64,000 nt of DNA from Rhizobiales bacterium Ga0077537 (GTDB lineage: Bacteria; Pseudomonadota; Alphaproteobacteria; Rhizobiales; Hyphomicrobiaceae), in contig LNEM01000024.1 of NCBI GenBank assembly GCA_001464955.1, positions 62,001 through 126,000 of the forward strand, given 5' to 3'. Positions 38,018 to 48,700 of this stretch are shown piece by piece (position 1 is the stretch's first letter; the number at the start of each line of letters is the position of its first letter). The notes under the pieces are model-generated. The model ran no database searches. It was not told the origin of the DNA and worked only from the letters and a program-made list of their open reading frames with translations. The position numbers were made by a program, and so were the translations under genes.

Positions 38018-38365
38018 ATGCAAGCACCCGGACGGAGCCTGCTCACGGAAACCGATCATGCCAGCGCCCGACGCCTCTACGAGCGACGCCGCGACCTCCC
38101 CAGCGTCCTGCCGGTCTGGCCCCACGAGCTCGAGGAGCTGTCGCTCGACGCTCACCGGGCACTGGTCAGCCGCCTGCAGCGCCGCTTGCGGGAAGAACGC
38201 CAGCGCGGCATTGCCGGCTGCTGGACCTACGACCTCACGCGCCATGCCGCTCTGGCCCGCGCGCTGCGGTCCGAACTGTCACTCCTGACGGCACGACGGA
38301 AGGCGGTGTCGTATGGCGCACGACGGGCCACGTCCCTCGCATCTGTGGCCGGCAACCAGTCGTAA
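38018..38365 (+). CDS. Hypothetical protein
   Basis: A 115-aa, mostly helical, arginine-rich protein (phrases WPHELEELSLDAHRALVSRL and GCWTYDLTRHAALARALRSEL). The ribosome site CGGAG stands about 13 bases before the ATG. It resembles the small uncharacterised helical proteins common in Hyphomicrobiales, but I cannot name a domain. Confidence 0.6.
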   Translation: MQAPGRSLLTETDHASARRLYERRRDLPSVLPVWPHELEELSLDAHRALVSRLQRRLREERQRGIAGCWTYDLTRHAALARALRSELSLLTARRKAVSYGARRATSLASVAGNQS

Positions 38366-38392
38366 GCCAGCCCGGGACGGGACGGGTCGGGC

Positions 38393-38797
38393 TCAATCTC
38401 GTCGCGTGCCGAGGCCCATTTTCTTCGCGAGTTGCGAGCGGGCGGCGGCATAATTCGGAGCCACCATGGGGTAGTCGTGCGGCAGCTGCCACTTGGCGCG
38501 ATATTCCTCCGGCGACATCTTGTAGTGGGTGCGCAGATGCCGTTTCAGCGACTTGAACTTCTTTCCGTCCTCGAGACAGATGATGTAGTCGGGGGTGACC
38601 GACTTCTTGACTGGAACCGCCGGCTTCAGGTCGTCGCGCTCGATCACCTCGCCATTGCCGGTCGCCCGCACGAGCGCCTGATGCACCTCGCCGATCAGAT
38701 GCGCCAGATCGCCGGTCTGCACCGCATTCTTGCTTACGTAGGCGGCAACGATCTCGGCTGTCAGCCCGATCAAGTCGCCCCTGTCCTGCTCGCTCAT
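38393..38797 (-). CDS. mucR: MucR/Ros family transcriptional regulator
   Basis: A 134-aa zinc-finger regulator. The C-terminal half has the prokaryotic C2H2-type finger IICLEDGKKFKSLKRHLRTH, followed by MSPEEYRAKWQLPHDYPMVAPNYA, diagnostic of MucR/Ros. These proteins act as H-NS-like silencers that bind AT-rich DNA, often including their own promoter. The start at 38797 follows GGAGG by about eight bases; the longer frame from 38884 lacks homology. Confidence 0.93.
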   Translation of the reverse strand: MSEQDRGDLIGLTAEIVAAYVSKNAVQTGDLAHLIGEVHQALVRATGNGEVIERDDLKPAVPVKKSVTPDYIICLEDGKKFKSLKRHLRTHYKMSPEEYRAKWQLPHDYPMVAPNYAAARSQLAKKMGLGTRRD

Positions 38798-39202
38798 CGT
38801 CACGCCTCCACGCCCCGCATTACCTACCGGCCACGCGGGCCCGTCAATTCTTCGCATTTCATACGACAATACCGCATCGATCACTGTTAAGCAGGAACTA
38901 TACAGTATTCCGCTGCCCGGCGATCAGCATTTGTCACAACAATCGGGCCACAACATAGCAAGGTCGATCGGGCTGGAGGTTGTAGAACGCTACCACCGGC
39001 GACGAACGTCCGCAGCCGGGTCCGCCAGCCGGGGACGCAGCGCGCCCCGCGACGCCAGATGGCAGAGGCGCCGCCCACATGCTAGCCTCTCGTCCTGCCT
39101 AGAGTTAACGCGACGCAGGCCGTTCGGCATGCGCCCGACGGCCGTTGGCGGCCCGGGCGCGCCAGTATCCGGCCTCGCCGTCCGCCAAATGGACATCAAG
39201 AC
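38798..39202. promoter_or_regulatory. Upstream region of mucR and of the oligopeptidase gene
   Basis: A 405-base gap without a credible gene. The part at about 38840-38960 is much richer in A and T than its surroundings and has many T-A steps (for example CTATACAGTATTCC), which suits MucR binding and self-regulation. The rest is GC-rich and carries nothing I recognise. Confidence 0.4.
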
Positions 39203-41305
39203 ATGCCGACCCTCGTTCCTCCCGGACTGAAGCCGCCGCGCGCCGAGCCCCGCCCGGTCACCCGGCGCTATCACGGCGTCGACGTTGTCGACGACTACGG
39301 CTGGCTTCGCGCCGACAACTGGCAGGACGTGATGCGCGATCCGGCCGTCCTCGACCCGGCCATTCGCGCCCATCTCGAGGCGGAAAACGCCTACACCGAC
39401 GCCGTGCTGGCCGATACGCGCGCCCTCCAGGACGCTCTGTTCGCCGAGATGAAGGGCCGCATCAAGGAAGACGATACCTCGGTCCCCTCGCCCGACGGCC
39501 CGTTCGAGTACCAGATGGGCTACGTCACCGGCGGCCAGTACCCGCGCCTCTTGCGCCGCCCCCGTGGCGGCCCGGCGGGCTCCGAGACCGTCGTACTAGA
39601 CGGCAACGCCGAAGCCGAGGGCAAGCCGTTCTGGCAACTGGGCGACGCCGCCCACAGCCCCGATCATGCACTGTTGGCCTACTCCGTCGACGACAAGGGC
39701 TCCGAACTCTACACCATCCGCGTCCGCGATCTGGCCTCGGGCCGCGCCCTCCCCGACGAGATCGCCGACACCCAGGGCGGCGTCACCTGGGCCCTCGACG
39801 GCCGCACGTTCTTCTATGTTCGCCTCGACGCCAATCACCGCCCCCTCTTCGTCTATCGCCACGTCGTCGGAACGCCGGCAGCGGCCGACGTCTGCGTCTA
39901 CGAGGAGAAGGATACCGGCTTCTACGTCGGCCTCGGCGCAACCCAGTCCGGGCGCTACATCCTGATCGACGCCCATGACCACCAGACGAGCGAGGTCCAC
40001 CTGATCGACGCCGCGGCGCCGACGGAGCCCCTCCGCCTCGTCGCCCCGCGCCGCACCGGCCATGAGTACGGCATCGATCACCACGGCGACCGGCTCTACA
40101 TCACGACCAACTCCGCCGAGGCCGAGGACTTCCGGATCGTCACCGCCCCGGTCGCCGATCCCGTGGAGGCGAACTGGAGCGCGCTGATCCCGCACCGTCC
40201 AGGCTGCCTCCTCATCGATGTCGTGCTCTACCGCGATCACCTCGTCCGCCTCGAGCGCGAAGCGGGCCTGCCACGCATCGTCGTCCGCCGCCTGTCCGAT
40301 GGCGCCGAGCACACCATCGCCTTCGACGAGGAGGCCTACGGTCTCGGCCTCTCGCACGGCTACGAGTTCGATACCGGCACGATCCGCTTCACCTATTCGT
40401 CCATGACGACGCCGTCCGAGGTCTACGACTACGACATGGAGAGCCGCGCCCGCACGTTGCGCAAGCGCCAGGAAGTGCCCTCCGGTCACAACGCGGCCGA
40501 TTACGTCACCCGCCGCATCCAGGCCCCGGCGCCGGACGGCGAACTCGTGCCCGTCTCGCTGCTCTATCGCAAGGACACCCCGCTCGACGGCTCCGCCCCC
40601 GTGCTGCTCTACGGCTACGGCGCCTACGGGATCCCCATGCCCGCGAGCTTCCAGACCTCGCGTCTGTCGCTGGTCGATCGCGGCTTCATCTACGCCATCG
40701 CCCACATCCGGGGCGGCAAGGACAAGGGCTACCGCTGGTACACCGGCGGCAAGCGCGAGCGGAAGGTGAACACGTTCACCGACTTCATTGCGGCCGGCGA
40801 GCATCTCGTCGCGCTCGGCATGACACAGCGCGGCAACATCGTCGCCAACGGCGGCTCGGCCGGCGGCATGCTCATGGGCGCCGTCGCCAACATGGCCCCG
40901 GACCTCTTCTCCGGCATCATCGCCGACGTCCCGTTCGTCGACGTGCTGAACACCATGCTCGACGCGAGCCTCCCCCTGACGCCGCCCGAGTGGCCCGAGT
41001 GGGGCAACCCCATCGAGAGCGCCGAGGAGTTCGAGCGCATCCGCAGCTACAGCCCCTACGACAACGTGGAAGCCAAGCCCTACCCCCACATCTTCGCCTA
41101 TGGCGGCCTGACCGACCCCCGCGTCACCTACTGGGAGCCCGCCAAATGGGTCGCCCGCCTGCGTGAACGCGCGACCAGCGACAATCTCGTGCTCCTGCAC
41201 ATCAACATGGCGGCCGGTCACGGCGGCGCATCCGGCCGCTTCGAGTCGTTGAAGGAAGTGGCCCTCGATTATGCCTTCGCCCTGAAGATCACCGGCCGCA
41301 CCTGA
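39203..41305 (+). CDS. ptrB: Oligopeptidase B (protease II, S9 family)
   Basis: A 700-aa serine peptidase that cleaves short peptides after basic residues. The N-terminus VTRRYHGVDVVDDYGWLR and the beta-propeller region precede the catalytic domain. The nucleophile is Ser552 (NGGSAGGMLMG), the Asp is in GLTDPRVTYWEP, and the His in AAGHGG. The catalytic triad is complete and the length is normal. No signal peptide, so it is cytoplasmic. Confidence 0.95.
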   Translation: MPTLVPPGLKPPRAEPRPVTRRYHGVDVVDDYGWLRADNWQDVMRDPAVLDPAIRAHLEAENAYTDAVLADTRALQDALFAEMKGRIKEDDTSVPSPDGPFEYQMGYVTGGQYPRLLRRPRGGPAGSETVVLDGNAEAEGKPFWQLGDAAHSPDHALLAYSVDDKGSELYTIRVRDLASGRALPDEIADTQGGVTWALDGRTFFYVRLDANHRPLFVYRHVVGTPAAADVCVYEEKDTGFYVGLGATQSGRYILIDAHDHQTSEVHLIDAAAPTEPLRLVAPRRTGHEYGIDHHGDRLYITTNSAEAEDFRIVTAPVADPVEANWSALIPHRPGCLLIDVVLYRDHLVRLEREAGLPRIVVRRLSDGAEHTIAFDEEAYGLGLSHGYEFDTGTIRFTYSSMTTPSEVYDYDMESRARTLRKRQEVPSGHNAADYVTRRIQAPAPDGELVPVSLLYRKDTPLDGSAPVLLYGYGAYGIPMPASFQTSRLSLVDRGFIYAIAHIRGGKDKGYRWYTGGKRERKVNTFTDFIAAGEHLVALGMTQRGNIVANGGSAGGMLMGAVANMAPDLFSGIIADVPFVDVLNTMLDASLPLTPPEWPEWGNPIESAEEFERIRSYSPYDNVEAKPYPHIFAYGGLTDPRVTYWEPAKWVARLRERATSDNLVLLHINMAAGHGGASGRFESLKEVALDYAFALKITGRT

Positions 41306-41324
41306 GCCGCACCACGGAGCCCCC

Positions 41325-42209
41325 ATGTCGAGCGACGAGAAGAAGCAAACATTCCGTGAGGTGCTGGCCACGAACGACATCGTCCTGGCGCCCGGCGCCT
41401 ACGACGTCGTGTCGGCGCGCATCATCCGGGAGAGCGGCGCGCCCATCGTCTACCTGTCGGGCCTCGCCAACGAGGCGAGCGATCTCGGCCTCCCCGACCT
41501 CGGCTTCACGACCGCCGTCGAGATGGTCCGCCGCGCCGGCCTCATCGCCCGCGCCGTCGACTGTCCCGTGGTCTCCGACGCCGACACGGGGTTCGGCGGG
41601 CCGATCAACGTCGTCCGGACGGTGCGCGAGTTCGCAGCAGCCGGCGTCTCCGCCATCCACCTCGAGGACCAGTCGTTCCCGAAGCGGTGTGGCCTGCTCG
41701 CCGGGAAATCGGTTGTTGCGGCCGAAGCCTTTGCAGCGACCGTCCGCACCGCCGTCGATGCGGCAGGCCCCGGCCTGACGATCATCGCGCGAAGCGACGC
41801 CAAGGGCGCGGAAGGCGTCGATGGCGTCATCACCCGCCTGAAGCGCTACGCCGACGCCGGTGCTGGCGCCGTCATGCTCGGTGACTTCTACACCGCTGAG
41901 GACTACGAGCGCATCGCCCGCGCCGTTCCAGTGCCTCTGATCGCCTGCGCCGCAGATCCGCACAATTTCGCTGTACAGCCGGATTTCTCGCGGGATGCGT
42001 GGCGCGCGATGGGCGTCCGCATGGTGGTCTACTGGCACCTGCCGCTGTTCGCCGCCATGAAGGCCGTTCGCGAAGCCGTCACCCACCTCGCGACCCACGG
42101 CTCGCTCTCGATGCCCGCACTCGCCACCGACGGCTACCGCGACTACGCCCGCACCGTCGATCTCGACCGTTGGCTGGCGGTCGCCGATCGCTCGGAAGGC
42201 ACCAGCTGA
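41325..42209 (+). CDS. Isocitrate lyase/PEP mutase family enzyme
   Basis: A 294-aa TIM-barrel enzyme of the isocitrate lyase/phosphoenolpyruvate mutase superfamily. Metal site DADTGFGG (residues 85-92), HLEDQSFPKRCG and the active-site loop with Cys122 (KRCGLLAGK) are present, which favours a C-C lyase (2-methylisocitrate lyase- or oxaloacetate decarboxylase-like) over a mutase. The Leu after KRCG differs from the usual His of methylisocitrate lyases, so the substrate is open. It follows ptrB by 19 bases. Confidence 0.85.
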   Translation: MSSDEKKQTFREVLATNDIVLAPGAYDVVSARIIRESGAPIVYLSGLANEASDLGLPDLGFTTAVEMVRRAGLIARAVDCPVVSDADTGFGGPINVVRTVREFAAAGVSAIHLEDQSFPKRCGLLAGKSVVAAEAFAATVRTAVDAAGPGLTIIARSDAKGAEGVDGVITRLKRYADAGAGAVMLGDFYTAEDYERIARAVPVPLIACAADPHNFAVQPDFSRDAWRAMGVRMVVYWHLPLFAAMKAVREAVTHLATHGSLSMPALATDGYRDYARTVDLDRWLAVADRSEGTS

Positions 42210-42219
42210 CGTCGTCCGG

Positions 42220-42504
42220 TCAGGCGCGCTGCAGCCTCGTTGCGCGAGCTTCGGGGTGTGCCTCGAGAAAGTGCCGCAGCACCAGCACCAGGTGATGCGC
42301 CTCGGCGAACTGCGCCGCGTGACGCGCCGCGCGAATATCGTCGATGATCATGTCCCGGATCTTCGCCGGACCGTCCGGACAGCACAGCAGATACTGACCG
42401 AGCCCCGCCGCCGTCGCCTCCGGAATATGTTCGTGTTCCGCAATCGCGAGCACCTCTTCCTCGCTGAGACCGCAGAACGCGAGACAATCCTCGAGCGTGA
42501 TCAT
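42220..42504 (-). CDS. Conserved hypothetical protein
   Basis: A 94-aa acidic helical protein beginning MITLEDCLAFCGLSEEEVLAIAEHEHIPE. The start at 42504 has GGAGG at a good distance; the longer frame from 42579 is unlikely. It has the look of a small conserved protein of Hyphomicrobiales; function unknown. It converges on the lyase gene with ten bases between the stops. Confidence 0.7.
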   Translation of the reverse strand: MITLEDCLAFCGLSEEEVLAIAEHEHIPEATAAGLGQYLLCCPDGPAKIRDMIIDDIRAARHAAQFAEAHHLVLVLRHFLEAHPEARATRLQRA

Positions 42505-42563
42505 GTCGGGCCTCCGTCGTGCGATTTCGTTGCCCAATATGACAGCATTTTTACAACCCAAGT

Positions 42564-42581
42564 ATTTGACGAGTATCAAAT
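42564..42581. promoter_or_regulatory. 6-6-6 dyad in the tctBAC upstream region
   Basis: ATTTGA and TCAAAT separated by six bases, in an AT-rich part of the gap between the 94-aa gene and tctB. It could be a regulator site for either divergent gene. There is no further support. Confidence 0.3.
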
Positions 42582-42708
42582 CTCTCGTTCGATCTCTGCC
42601 AACGCGTCGGCACGCTTGTTCGACCGCCCGCGGATTGCCGCCCCAAGGGAACCGTGCTAGCGATCAAGAAACAAAAAACGTTCAAGACGTCTCGGGGAGG
42701 TATCTGGA

Positions 42709-43167
42709 GTGAAACGCGGCTGGATTGTCGCCAGCGGCCTGTTCCTGGCCCTGTTCGTTTTCATCATTTGGCAGTCGTGGTCGTTGCCGTTTCTGGATGA
42801 ACTGGGTCCGGGACCCGGCTTCTTTCCCATCTGGCTCGCGGGCATCGGCGCCGTGCTCTCGGTCCTGTTGATGATCGAGACGGCCAGAGGCCCGGCTGAT
42901 CCCCCCGACGAGACACTGGTTCCGCCGCGCGATGCGATGTTCCGCATCGCAGCCGTCGTGGTGCTGTTGTCGATGGCCGCGTTCTGCCTCGAATGGCTCG
43001 GCTGGCGGATCACGGCGACGGCGTTCGTTCTGCTTCTGCTGCCGGCCCTGGGCGCGCGATCGCCGTTGGCCATCCTGCCTGTCGCAGCCATCGCCGGCTT
43101 CGGCGTTTTTCATGTCTTCTACTACTGGCTCAAGGTGCCGCTGCCCATCGGCACGTTCGGCATCTGA
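42709..43167 (+). CDS. tctB: Tripartite tricarboxylate transporter, small membrane subunit TctB
   Basis: A 152-aa protein with four hydrophobic segments (for example ASGLFLALFVFIIW), the TctB fold. The start is a GTG at 42709 after GGGGAGG. It is first in the operon tctB-tctA-tctC and pairs with TctA in the membrane. The gene order differs from the classic tctCBA. Substrates of this family are citrate and other organic acids. Confidence 0.88.
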   Translation: MKRGWIVASGLFLALFVFIIWQSWSLPFLDELGPGPGFFPIWLAGIGAVLSVLLMIETARGPADPPDETLVPPRDAMFRIAAVVVLLSMAAFCLEWLGWRITATAFVLLLLPALGARSPLAILPVAAIAGFGVFHVFYYWLKVPLPIGTFGI

Positions 43168-43178
43168 GGAGCCGCAAG

Positions 43179-44675
43179 ATGGAAACTCTCGATCACCTAC
43201 TCGCAGGTTTTGCTGCGGCCATGAGCCTGCAGAACCTGGCCTTTGCGCTGGCGGGCTGCATTCTCGGCACGCTGGTCGGCGTTCTGCCCGGCGTCGGACC
43301 GGCGGCGGGCACCGCGATCCTGATCCCGCTGACGTTCAACATCGACCCGGCCGGCGCCATCATCATGCTGTCGGCGATCTACTATGGCGCCATGTACGGA
43401 GGCACCATCACGTCGGTGCTGCTCAACGTGCCGGGTGAAGCCGCATCGGTGATCACGTGTATCGACGGCTTCCAGATGGCGCGCCAGGGCCGCGGCGGTG
43501 CGGCGCTCGGCATTGCGGCCATCGGCTCGTTCATCGGCGGCACCATAGCCGTCATGGCCCTCGTGGTGGTCGCGGCACCTCTGGCGACATTGGCCTTGAA
43601 GTTCGGGCCGCCCGAGTTCTTCGCATTGATGCTCTTCGGGCTCTGCCTGGTGACGGGCCTTGCCGGCCGCTCGCTGATCGCCGGCATCATGATGACGTCG
43701 GTCGGCCTCATGATCTCGCTGATCGGCATCGATCCGGTGCGCGGCGCTCCCCGCTTCACCTTCGGCATGCCCGAGCTGTACGACGGTCTCGGCTTCATCC
43801 CGGTGGTGATGGGGCTCTTCGGCGTCGGCGAGATCCTCGCGACGGCCGAGAAGCCCTATCGCGAGATCATCAAGACCAATCTGCGCAAGATCCTGCCGAC
43901 CCGCGAGGAATGGCGCGCATCCTTCGGCCCGATCATGCGCGGCACCGGCCTCGGCTTTTTCCTCGGGCTTATTCCGGGCGTCGGCGCGATCATTCCGACG
44001 TTCATGTCCTACATCATGGAGAAGCGCCTCTCGAAAACGCCCGAGCGTTTCGGCAAGGGCGCGATCGAAGGTGTGGCCGGCCCGGAAACGGCGAACAACT
44101 CCTACGCCAATGCGGCGATGCTGCCGCTGCTCACCTTGGGCATTCCCTCCTCGCCCACCATCGCCATTCTGATGGGCGCGTTCATCGTCAACGGGCTGAC
44201 GCCGGGTCCGTTCCTGTTCGCCGAGAAGCCGGTGCTCGTCTGGACGATCATCGCCTCGTTCTTCATCGGCAACGTGATGCTGCTGATCCTGAACCTGCCG
44301 CTGGTCGGTCTGTGGGCGAAGATCCTCGAGATTCCCTATCAGTACATCTGCGCTGGCACGCTCGTGTTCTGCATGATCGGCTCGTACTCGATCAATTCGA
44401 GCCTCTTCGATGTCTGGGTGATGCTGATCTTCGGCGTCATCGGCTATCTCTTGCGCAAGCTCGACTTTCCCTTGGCGCCTGCTGTGCTTGGCCTCATACT
44501 TGGTCCACAGCTCGAGAAGTCCTTGCGAACGTCGCTCGAGATGTCGGCCGGCGACTTCTCGATTTTCCTCACGCGCCCGATCACGGTGACCTTGCTCGTG
44601 CTGTCGGTCATCGTGCTGGCCATATCGGCGCTCAATCTGGCGCCCAAGCAGATCCGCGAGGCTTCGGACGACTGA
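43179..44675 (+). CDS. tctA: Tripartite tricarboxylate transporter, large membrane subunit TctA
   Basis: A 498-aa polytopic membrane protein of the TctA family. Family features: [22 protein letters not shown] near the start, [20 protein letters not shown], and [22 protein letters not shown] in the second half. The ATG at 43179 follows GAGGAG by eight bases; the upstream frame overlaps tctB and is rejected. It transports the solute bound by the TctC protein. Confidence 0.95.
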   Translation: METLDHLLAGFAAAMSLQNLAFALAGCILGTLVGVLPGVGPAAGTAILIPLTFNIDPAGAIIMLSAIYYGAMYGGTITSVLLNVPGEAASVITCIDGFQMARQGRGGAALGIAAIGSFIGGTIAVMALVVVAAPLATLALKFGPPEFFALMLFGLCLVTGLAGRSLIAGIMMTSVGLMISLIGIDPVRGAPRFTFGMPELYDGLGFIPVVMGLFGVGEILATAEKPYREIIKTNLRKILPTREEWRASFGPIMRGTGLGFFLGLIPGVGAIIPTFMSYIMEKRLSKTPERFGKGAIEGVAGPETANNSYANAAMLPLLTLGIPSSPTIAILMGAFIVNGLTPGPFLFAEKPVLVWTIIASFFIGNVMLLILNLPLVGLWAKILEIPYQYICAGTLVFCMIGSYSINSSLFDVWVMLIFGVIGYLLRKLDFPLAPAVLGLILGPQLEKSLRTSLEMSAGDFSIFLTRPITVTLLVLSVIVLAISALNLAPKQIREASDD

Positions 44676-44722
44676 CCGGAGCCAGGATGAATGCAAGACT
44701 GAAGCAGTAAAGGGAGGACTGA

Positions 44723-45694
44723 ATGTTGAAATCCATCATCGGCGCTACCGTGGCGCTGGCGCTCGGAGCGGGCGCGGCACTTGCCCAGACGTTCCCCGAC
44801 AAGCCCATCAACCTGATGGTCGCCTATCCACCCGGCGGCTCGACCGACATCGGCGCCCGAATCGTCGCCTCGATCGCCGAAAAGATCATCGGCCAGCCTG
44901 TTGTCGTCGTGAACAAGGGTGGCGCCGGCGGTCAGGTCGGCTGGACCGATCTCGTTCGCCAGAAGCCGGACGGCTACAACATCGGCTTCGTCAACCTGCC
45001 AGCCACCAACACGGTGATCCTCGACAAGGATCGCCAGGCCATCTTCGACGAGAAGAGCTTCACCCCGATCATCAACCAGGTACTCGACCCGGGCGTCGTG
45101 TGGGTGGCCGATAGCAGCCCCTTCAAGACCCTCAAGGACGTCCTCGACGCCGCCAAGGCAAAGCCGGGCGAGGTCCGTGCTGCGACGACGGGCATCCTGT
45201 CGGATGACCACCTCGCCATCCTGATGGTCGAGGAAGCCGCACCGGGTGCGAAGTTCCGCATCGTCCACCTTCTCGGTGGCGCGGCGCAGATGAAGGAAAC
45301 GTTGGGCGGCAATGTCGACGTGTCCTTCGACAACGTCGGCTCGATCGTGCCCCAGGTGAAGGCCGGTCAGGTCCGCGCCCTCGCCGTGATGGACAACGAG
45401 CGCTCGAAGTTCCTGCCGGATGTCCCGACGTTCAAGGAACTCGGCTTCGCCAACATCATTTCCTCCTCGACCCGCGGCATCGCCGGTCCGAAGGGCATGA
45501 AGCCTGAAATCGTCGCAAAGCTCGCCGACGCTTTCGAGAAGGCGATGAAGGACCCCGAGCATCAGAAGAAGATGGATGACGTCGGCCTTGCCATTCGCAT
45601 CATGCGGGGAGCCGAGTACCAGAAGTACTTCGACGACACCCATGCGATCGCCAAGAAGTACACCGAGTGGGCCAAGGCACGCCCGCAGAAGTGA
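44723..45694 (+). CDS. tctC: Tripartite tricarboxylate transporter, binding protein TctC
   Basis: A 323-aa periplasmic binding protein of the Bug/TctC family. The Sec signal (ATVALALGAGAALAQ) leads into FPDKPINLMVAYPPGGSTD, the standard first strand of the family. The ligand is not predictable. GGGAGG stands directly upstream. No TctDE two-component system is adjacent. Confidence 0.94.
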   Translation: MLKSIIGATVALALGAGAALAQTFPDKPINLMVAYPPGGSTDIGARIVASIAEKIIGQPVVVVNKGGAGGQVGWTDLVRQKPDGYNIGFVNLPATNTVILDKDRQAIFDEKSFTPIINQVLDPGVVWVADSSPFKTLKDVLDAAKAKPGEVRAATTGILSDDHLAILMVEEAAPGAKFRIVHLLGGAAQMKETLGGNVDVSFDNVGSIVPQVKAGQVRALAVMDNERSKFLPDVPTFKELGFANIISSSTRGIAGPKGMKPEIVAKLADAFEKAMKDPEHQKKMDDVGLAIRIMRGAEYQKYFDDTHAIAKKYTEWAKARPQK

Positions 45695-45717
45695 TCGCCG
45701 CTTGCGTCGATCGCGGA

Positions 45718-45750
45718 AGGCCCGGACGCTGTCCGGGCCTTTTCTTCTTC
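45718..45750 (+). terminator. Rho-independent terminator of tctBAC
   Basis: Arms AGGCCCGGAC (45718-45727) and GTCCGGGCCT (45731-45740) around GCT, followed by a pyrimidine tract with TTTT. It starts 24 bases after the tctC stop and directly before the dnaE stop on the other strand. Confidence 0.88.
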
Positions 45751-48700
45751 CTAAACCTCGATCACCTCGAGCACGCCCGGCACCGTCGAGATCTCGCCTC
45801 GGACAGCTGCCCCGATGTCGTAGCGGCCGGGCAGCACCATCTCGATCTCACGCCCACCCGCGACACCCTGAACGCCCGCCACCTCGAGCGTGAGCCGCAC
45901 CTCGCCCTTGCCGCCGGGCCTGAGAATGCGCGCGATCTCCCGCGCGATCCCCTTCGAGCCCGCCGTCGCCCGGCCGTCGAGAACGATCTTCACGCCGCGG
46001 TTCACGTTGTCGGCGGCCTGATCGAGCGCCTCGATCGAGTTGACCCGCATCTTGACCGTTTCGCCGTCGCGCTCGGCCTCGACCGAGAGCAGCACCGCGG
46101 TCCCGGCTTCGAGCAGCGCCCCCGACTTCGCGAGGGTGTCGGAGAAGATGACTGCCTCGAATTGGCCGGTCGCATCCGAGAAGAGCCCGAAGGCGAACTT
46201 GTTGCCCTTCTGCGAGCGCCGCTCCCGCGCCGACACGACGATGGCCGCGAGCCGACCGGCCGTCGCCGAGATGCCGGCCCGCGCTTCGAAGTCGGCGAAG
46301 CGGGATACGCCGAGCTTCGGCAGGATCGAGCCGTACTGGTCGAGCGGATGGCCCGAAAGATAGAAGCCGACGCCGCCGAACTCGTATTGCAGCCGCTCCA
46401 TCGGCGTCCAGGCCTTGACGGTCTTCAGGTCCAGCCGTGGCCCCTCGCTCGCTCCGAACATGTCCGAGATGCCGGAGGCCTTGTCGGCGTTGAGCCGTTG
46501 TGCACTCGCGACCATCACGTCGGCATTGCCGTGGACGAGCGCCCGGCTCTTCTCCAGCGCATCGAAGGCGCCGGACTGGGCGAGCATTTCGAGCGCCCGC
46601 TTGTTGACCTGCTTCGGATCGAACCGGCTCGCGAAATCGGCGAGCGACTTGAATGGCCCATTCTGGCGGCGTTCCGCCACGATCGTCGCGACCGCACCCG
46701 CGCCGACGTTCTTGAGCCCCGCCAGTGCATAGCGGATGCGACCGTGCTGCCCTTCGGCTTGCGGCGGATCGACCGAGAACTCCACCTCCGACCGGTTGAT
46801 GCACGGCGGCGCCACCTCGATCCCGGAGCGCCGCGCCTCGGAGGCGAAGTTGGCGAGCTTGTCGGTGTTCGCCATGTCGAGCGTCATCGACGCCGCGAGG
46901 AACTCCTCGCGGAAGTTCGCCTTCAGGTAGGCCGTGTGATAGCTGACGAGTGCGTAGGCGGCCGCGTGACTCTTGTTGAAGCCATAGCCCGCGAACTTGT
47001 CGACGAGTTCGAAGATGTAGGTCGCGTCGGCCTTGCTGACGCCGTTCGCCATGGCACCCTCGACGAAGCGCGCCTGCTGCTTCGCCATCTCGTTCTTGTC
47101 CTTCTTGCCCATGGCGCGGCGCAGAAGGTCGGCTTGACCGAGGCTGTAGCCACCCATCACCTGGGCGATCTGGATGACCTGCTCCTGGTAGATGATGACG
47201 CCGTACGTCTCCTCGAGGATCGGCTTGATCAGCTCGTGCGGATACTCGATCGGCTCGTCGCCGTGCTTGCGGTTGATGTAGGTCGGGATGTTGTCCATCG
47301 GCCCCGGCCGATAGAGCGCCACCATGGCGATGATGTCTTCGAAGCGGTCGGGTTTGAGCCGCTTGAGGCTTTCGCGCATGCCCGTCGATTCGAGCTGGAA
47401 CACACCGACCGTGTCCGCCTTGGCGAGCAGCTCGTAAGCCGCAACGACTTTGGGATCATTCCCGCCGATCTCGAGTGCCGCGAGATCGACGTCGACGCCG
47501 CGCCCCCGCTTGATGAGTTCCACTGCCTTCTGCAGCACGGTGAGCGTCTTCAGGCCGAGGAAGTCGAACTTCACGAGGCCGGCCGCTTCGACGAGCTTCC
47601 AGTTGAACTGCGTGATCGGAAAACTCGACTTCGGATCGCGATACATCGGCACCAGCTCGTCAAGCGGCCGGTCGCCGATCACCATACCGGCGGCATGCGT
47701 CGAGGCATGCCGGTAGAGGCCTTCGAGCTTTTCGGAGATTTCGAGAAGCCGTGCCACGACGGGATCCTCGTCGCGCGCCTCCTGCAGCTTCGGCTCGCCA
47801 TCGATCGCCTCGCGCAGCGTCACCGGGTTGGCCGGGTTGTTCGGCACCATCTTGCAGAGCTTGTCGACCTGCCCGTAGGGCATCTGCAGCACGCGGCCGA
47901 CGTCGCGAAGCACCGCCCGCGCCTGCAGCTTTCCGTGTGTGATGATCTGCGCCACCCGGTCGGCGCCGTACTTCTTCTGCACGTAGAGGATCGTCTCTTC
48001 CCGGCGGTCCTGACAGAAGTCGATGTCGAAGTCCGGCATCGAGACGCGCTCGGGATTGAGGAAGCGCTCGAACAGAAGCCCGAACCGCAACGGGTCGAGG
48101 TCCGTGATGGTGAGCGAATAGGCGACGAGCGAGCCTGCGCCGGAGCCGCGGCCCGGACCGACGGGAATGCCATTGGCCTTCGACCACTGGATGAAGTCGG
48201 CGACGATGAGGAAGTAGCCGGGGAACTTCATCTTGGCGATGACGTCCACCTCGTAGGCGAGCCGCTTCTCGTAGTCCTCGACGGTGAACCCCGCCGCCGG
48301 ACCGTGCGCCGCAAGGCGCACCGCGAGGCCTGCCTCGGCCTGCCGCTTGAGTTCCGCCGCCTCGGCCGCTTCGCGATCGGCCTGACTGGCGCCCGGCTCG
48401 GTCTTCACGAACGCCGGCAGGATGGGCTTCCGCCCCCGCGGACGGTAGGCGCAGAGCCGCGCGATCTCGATCGTGTTCTCGATCGCCTCCGGCAGATCGT
48501 GGAACAGGCGCACCATGTCGTCGGCGCTCTTGAAGTAGTGCTCGCGCGTAAGCCGCCGGCGGTCGTCCTCGGTGACGTAGCGCCCCTCCGCGATGCAGAT
48601 GAGCGCGTCGTGCGCCTCGTAGTCGTCGGGCTTCGCGAAGTAGCATTCGTTGGTCGCGACCAGCGGCAGCCCGAGCGCATAGGCGAGCGCAATGAGATCC

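Noticed and set aside
38840-38960. AT-rich patch upstream of mucR as a horizontally acquired insert
   Set aside because: It is short, has no gene or repeat boundary, and is better explained as a promoter region bound by MucR.
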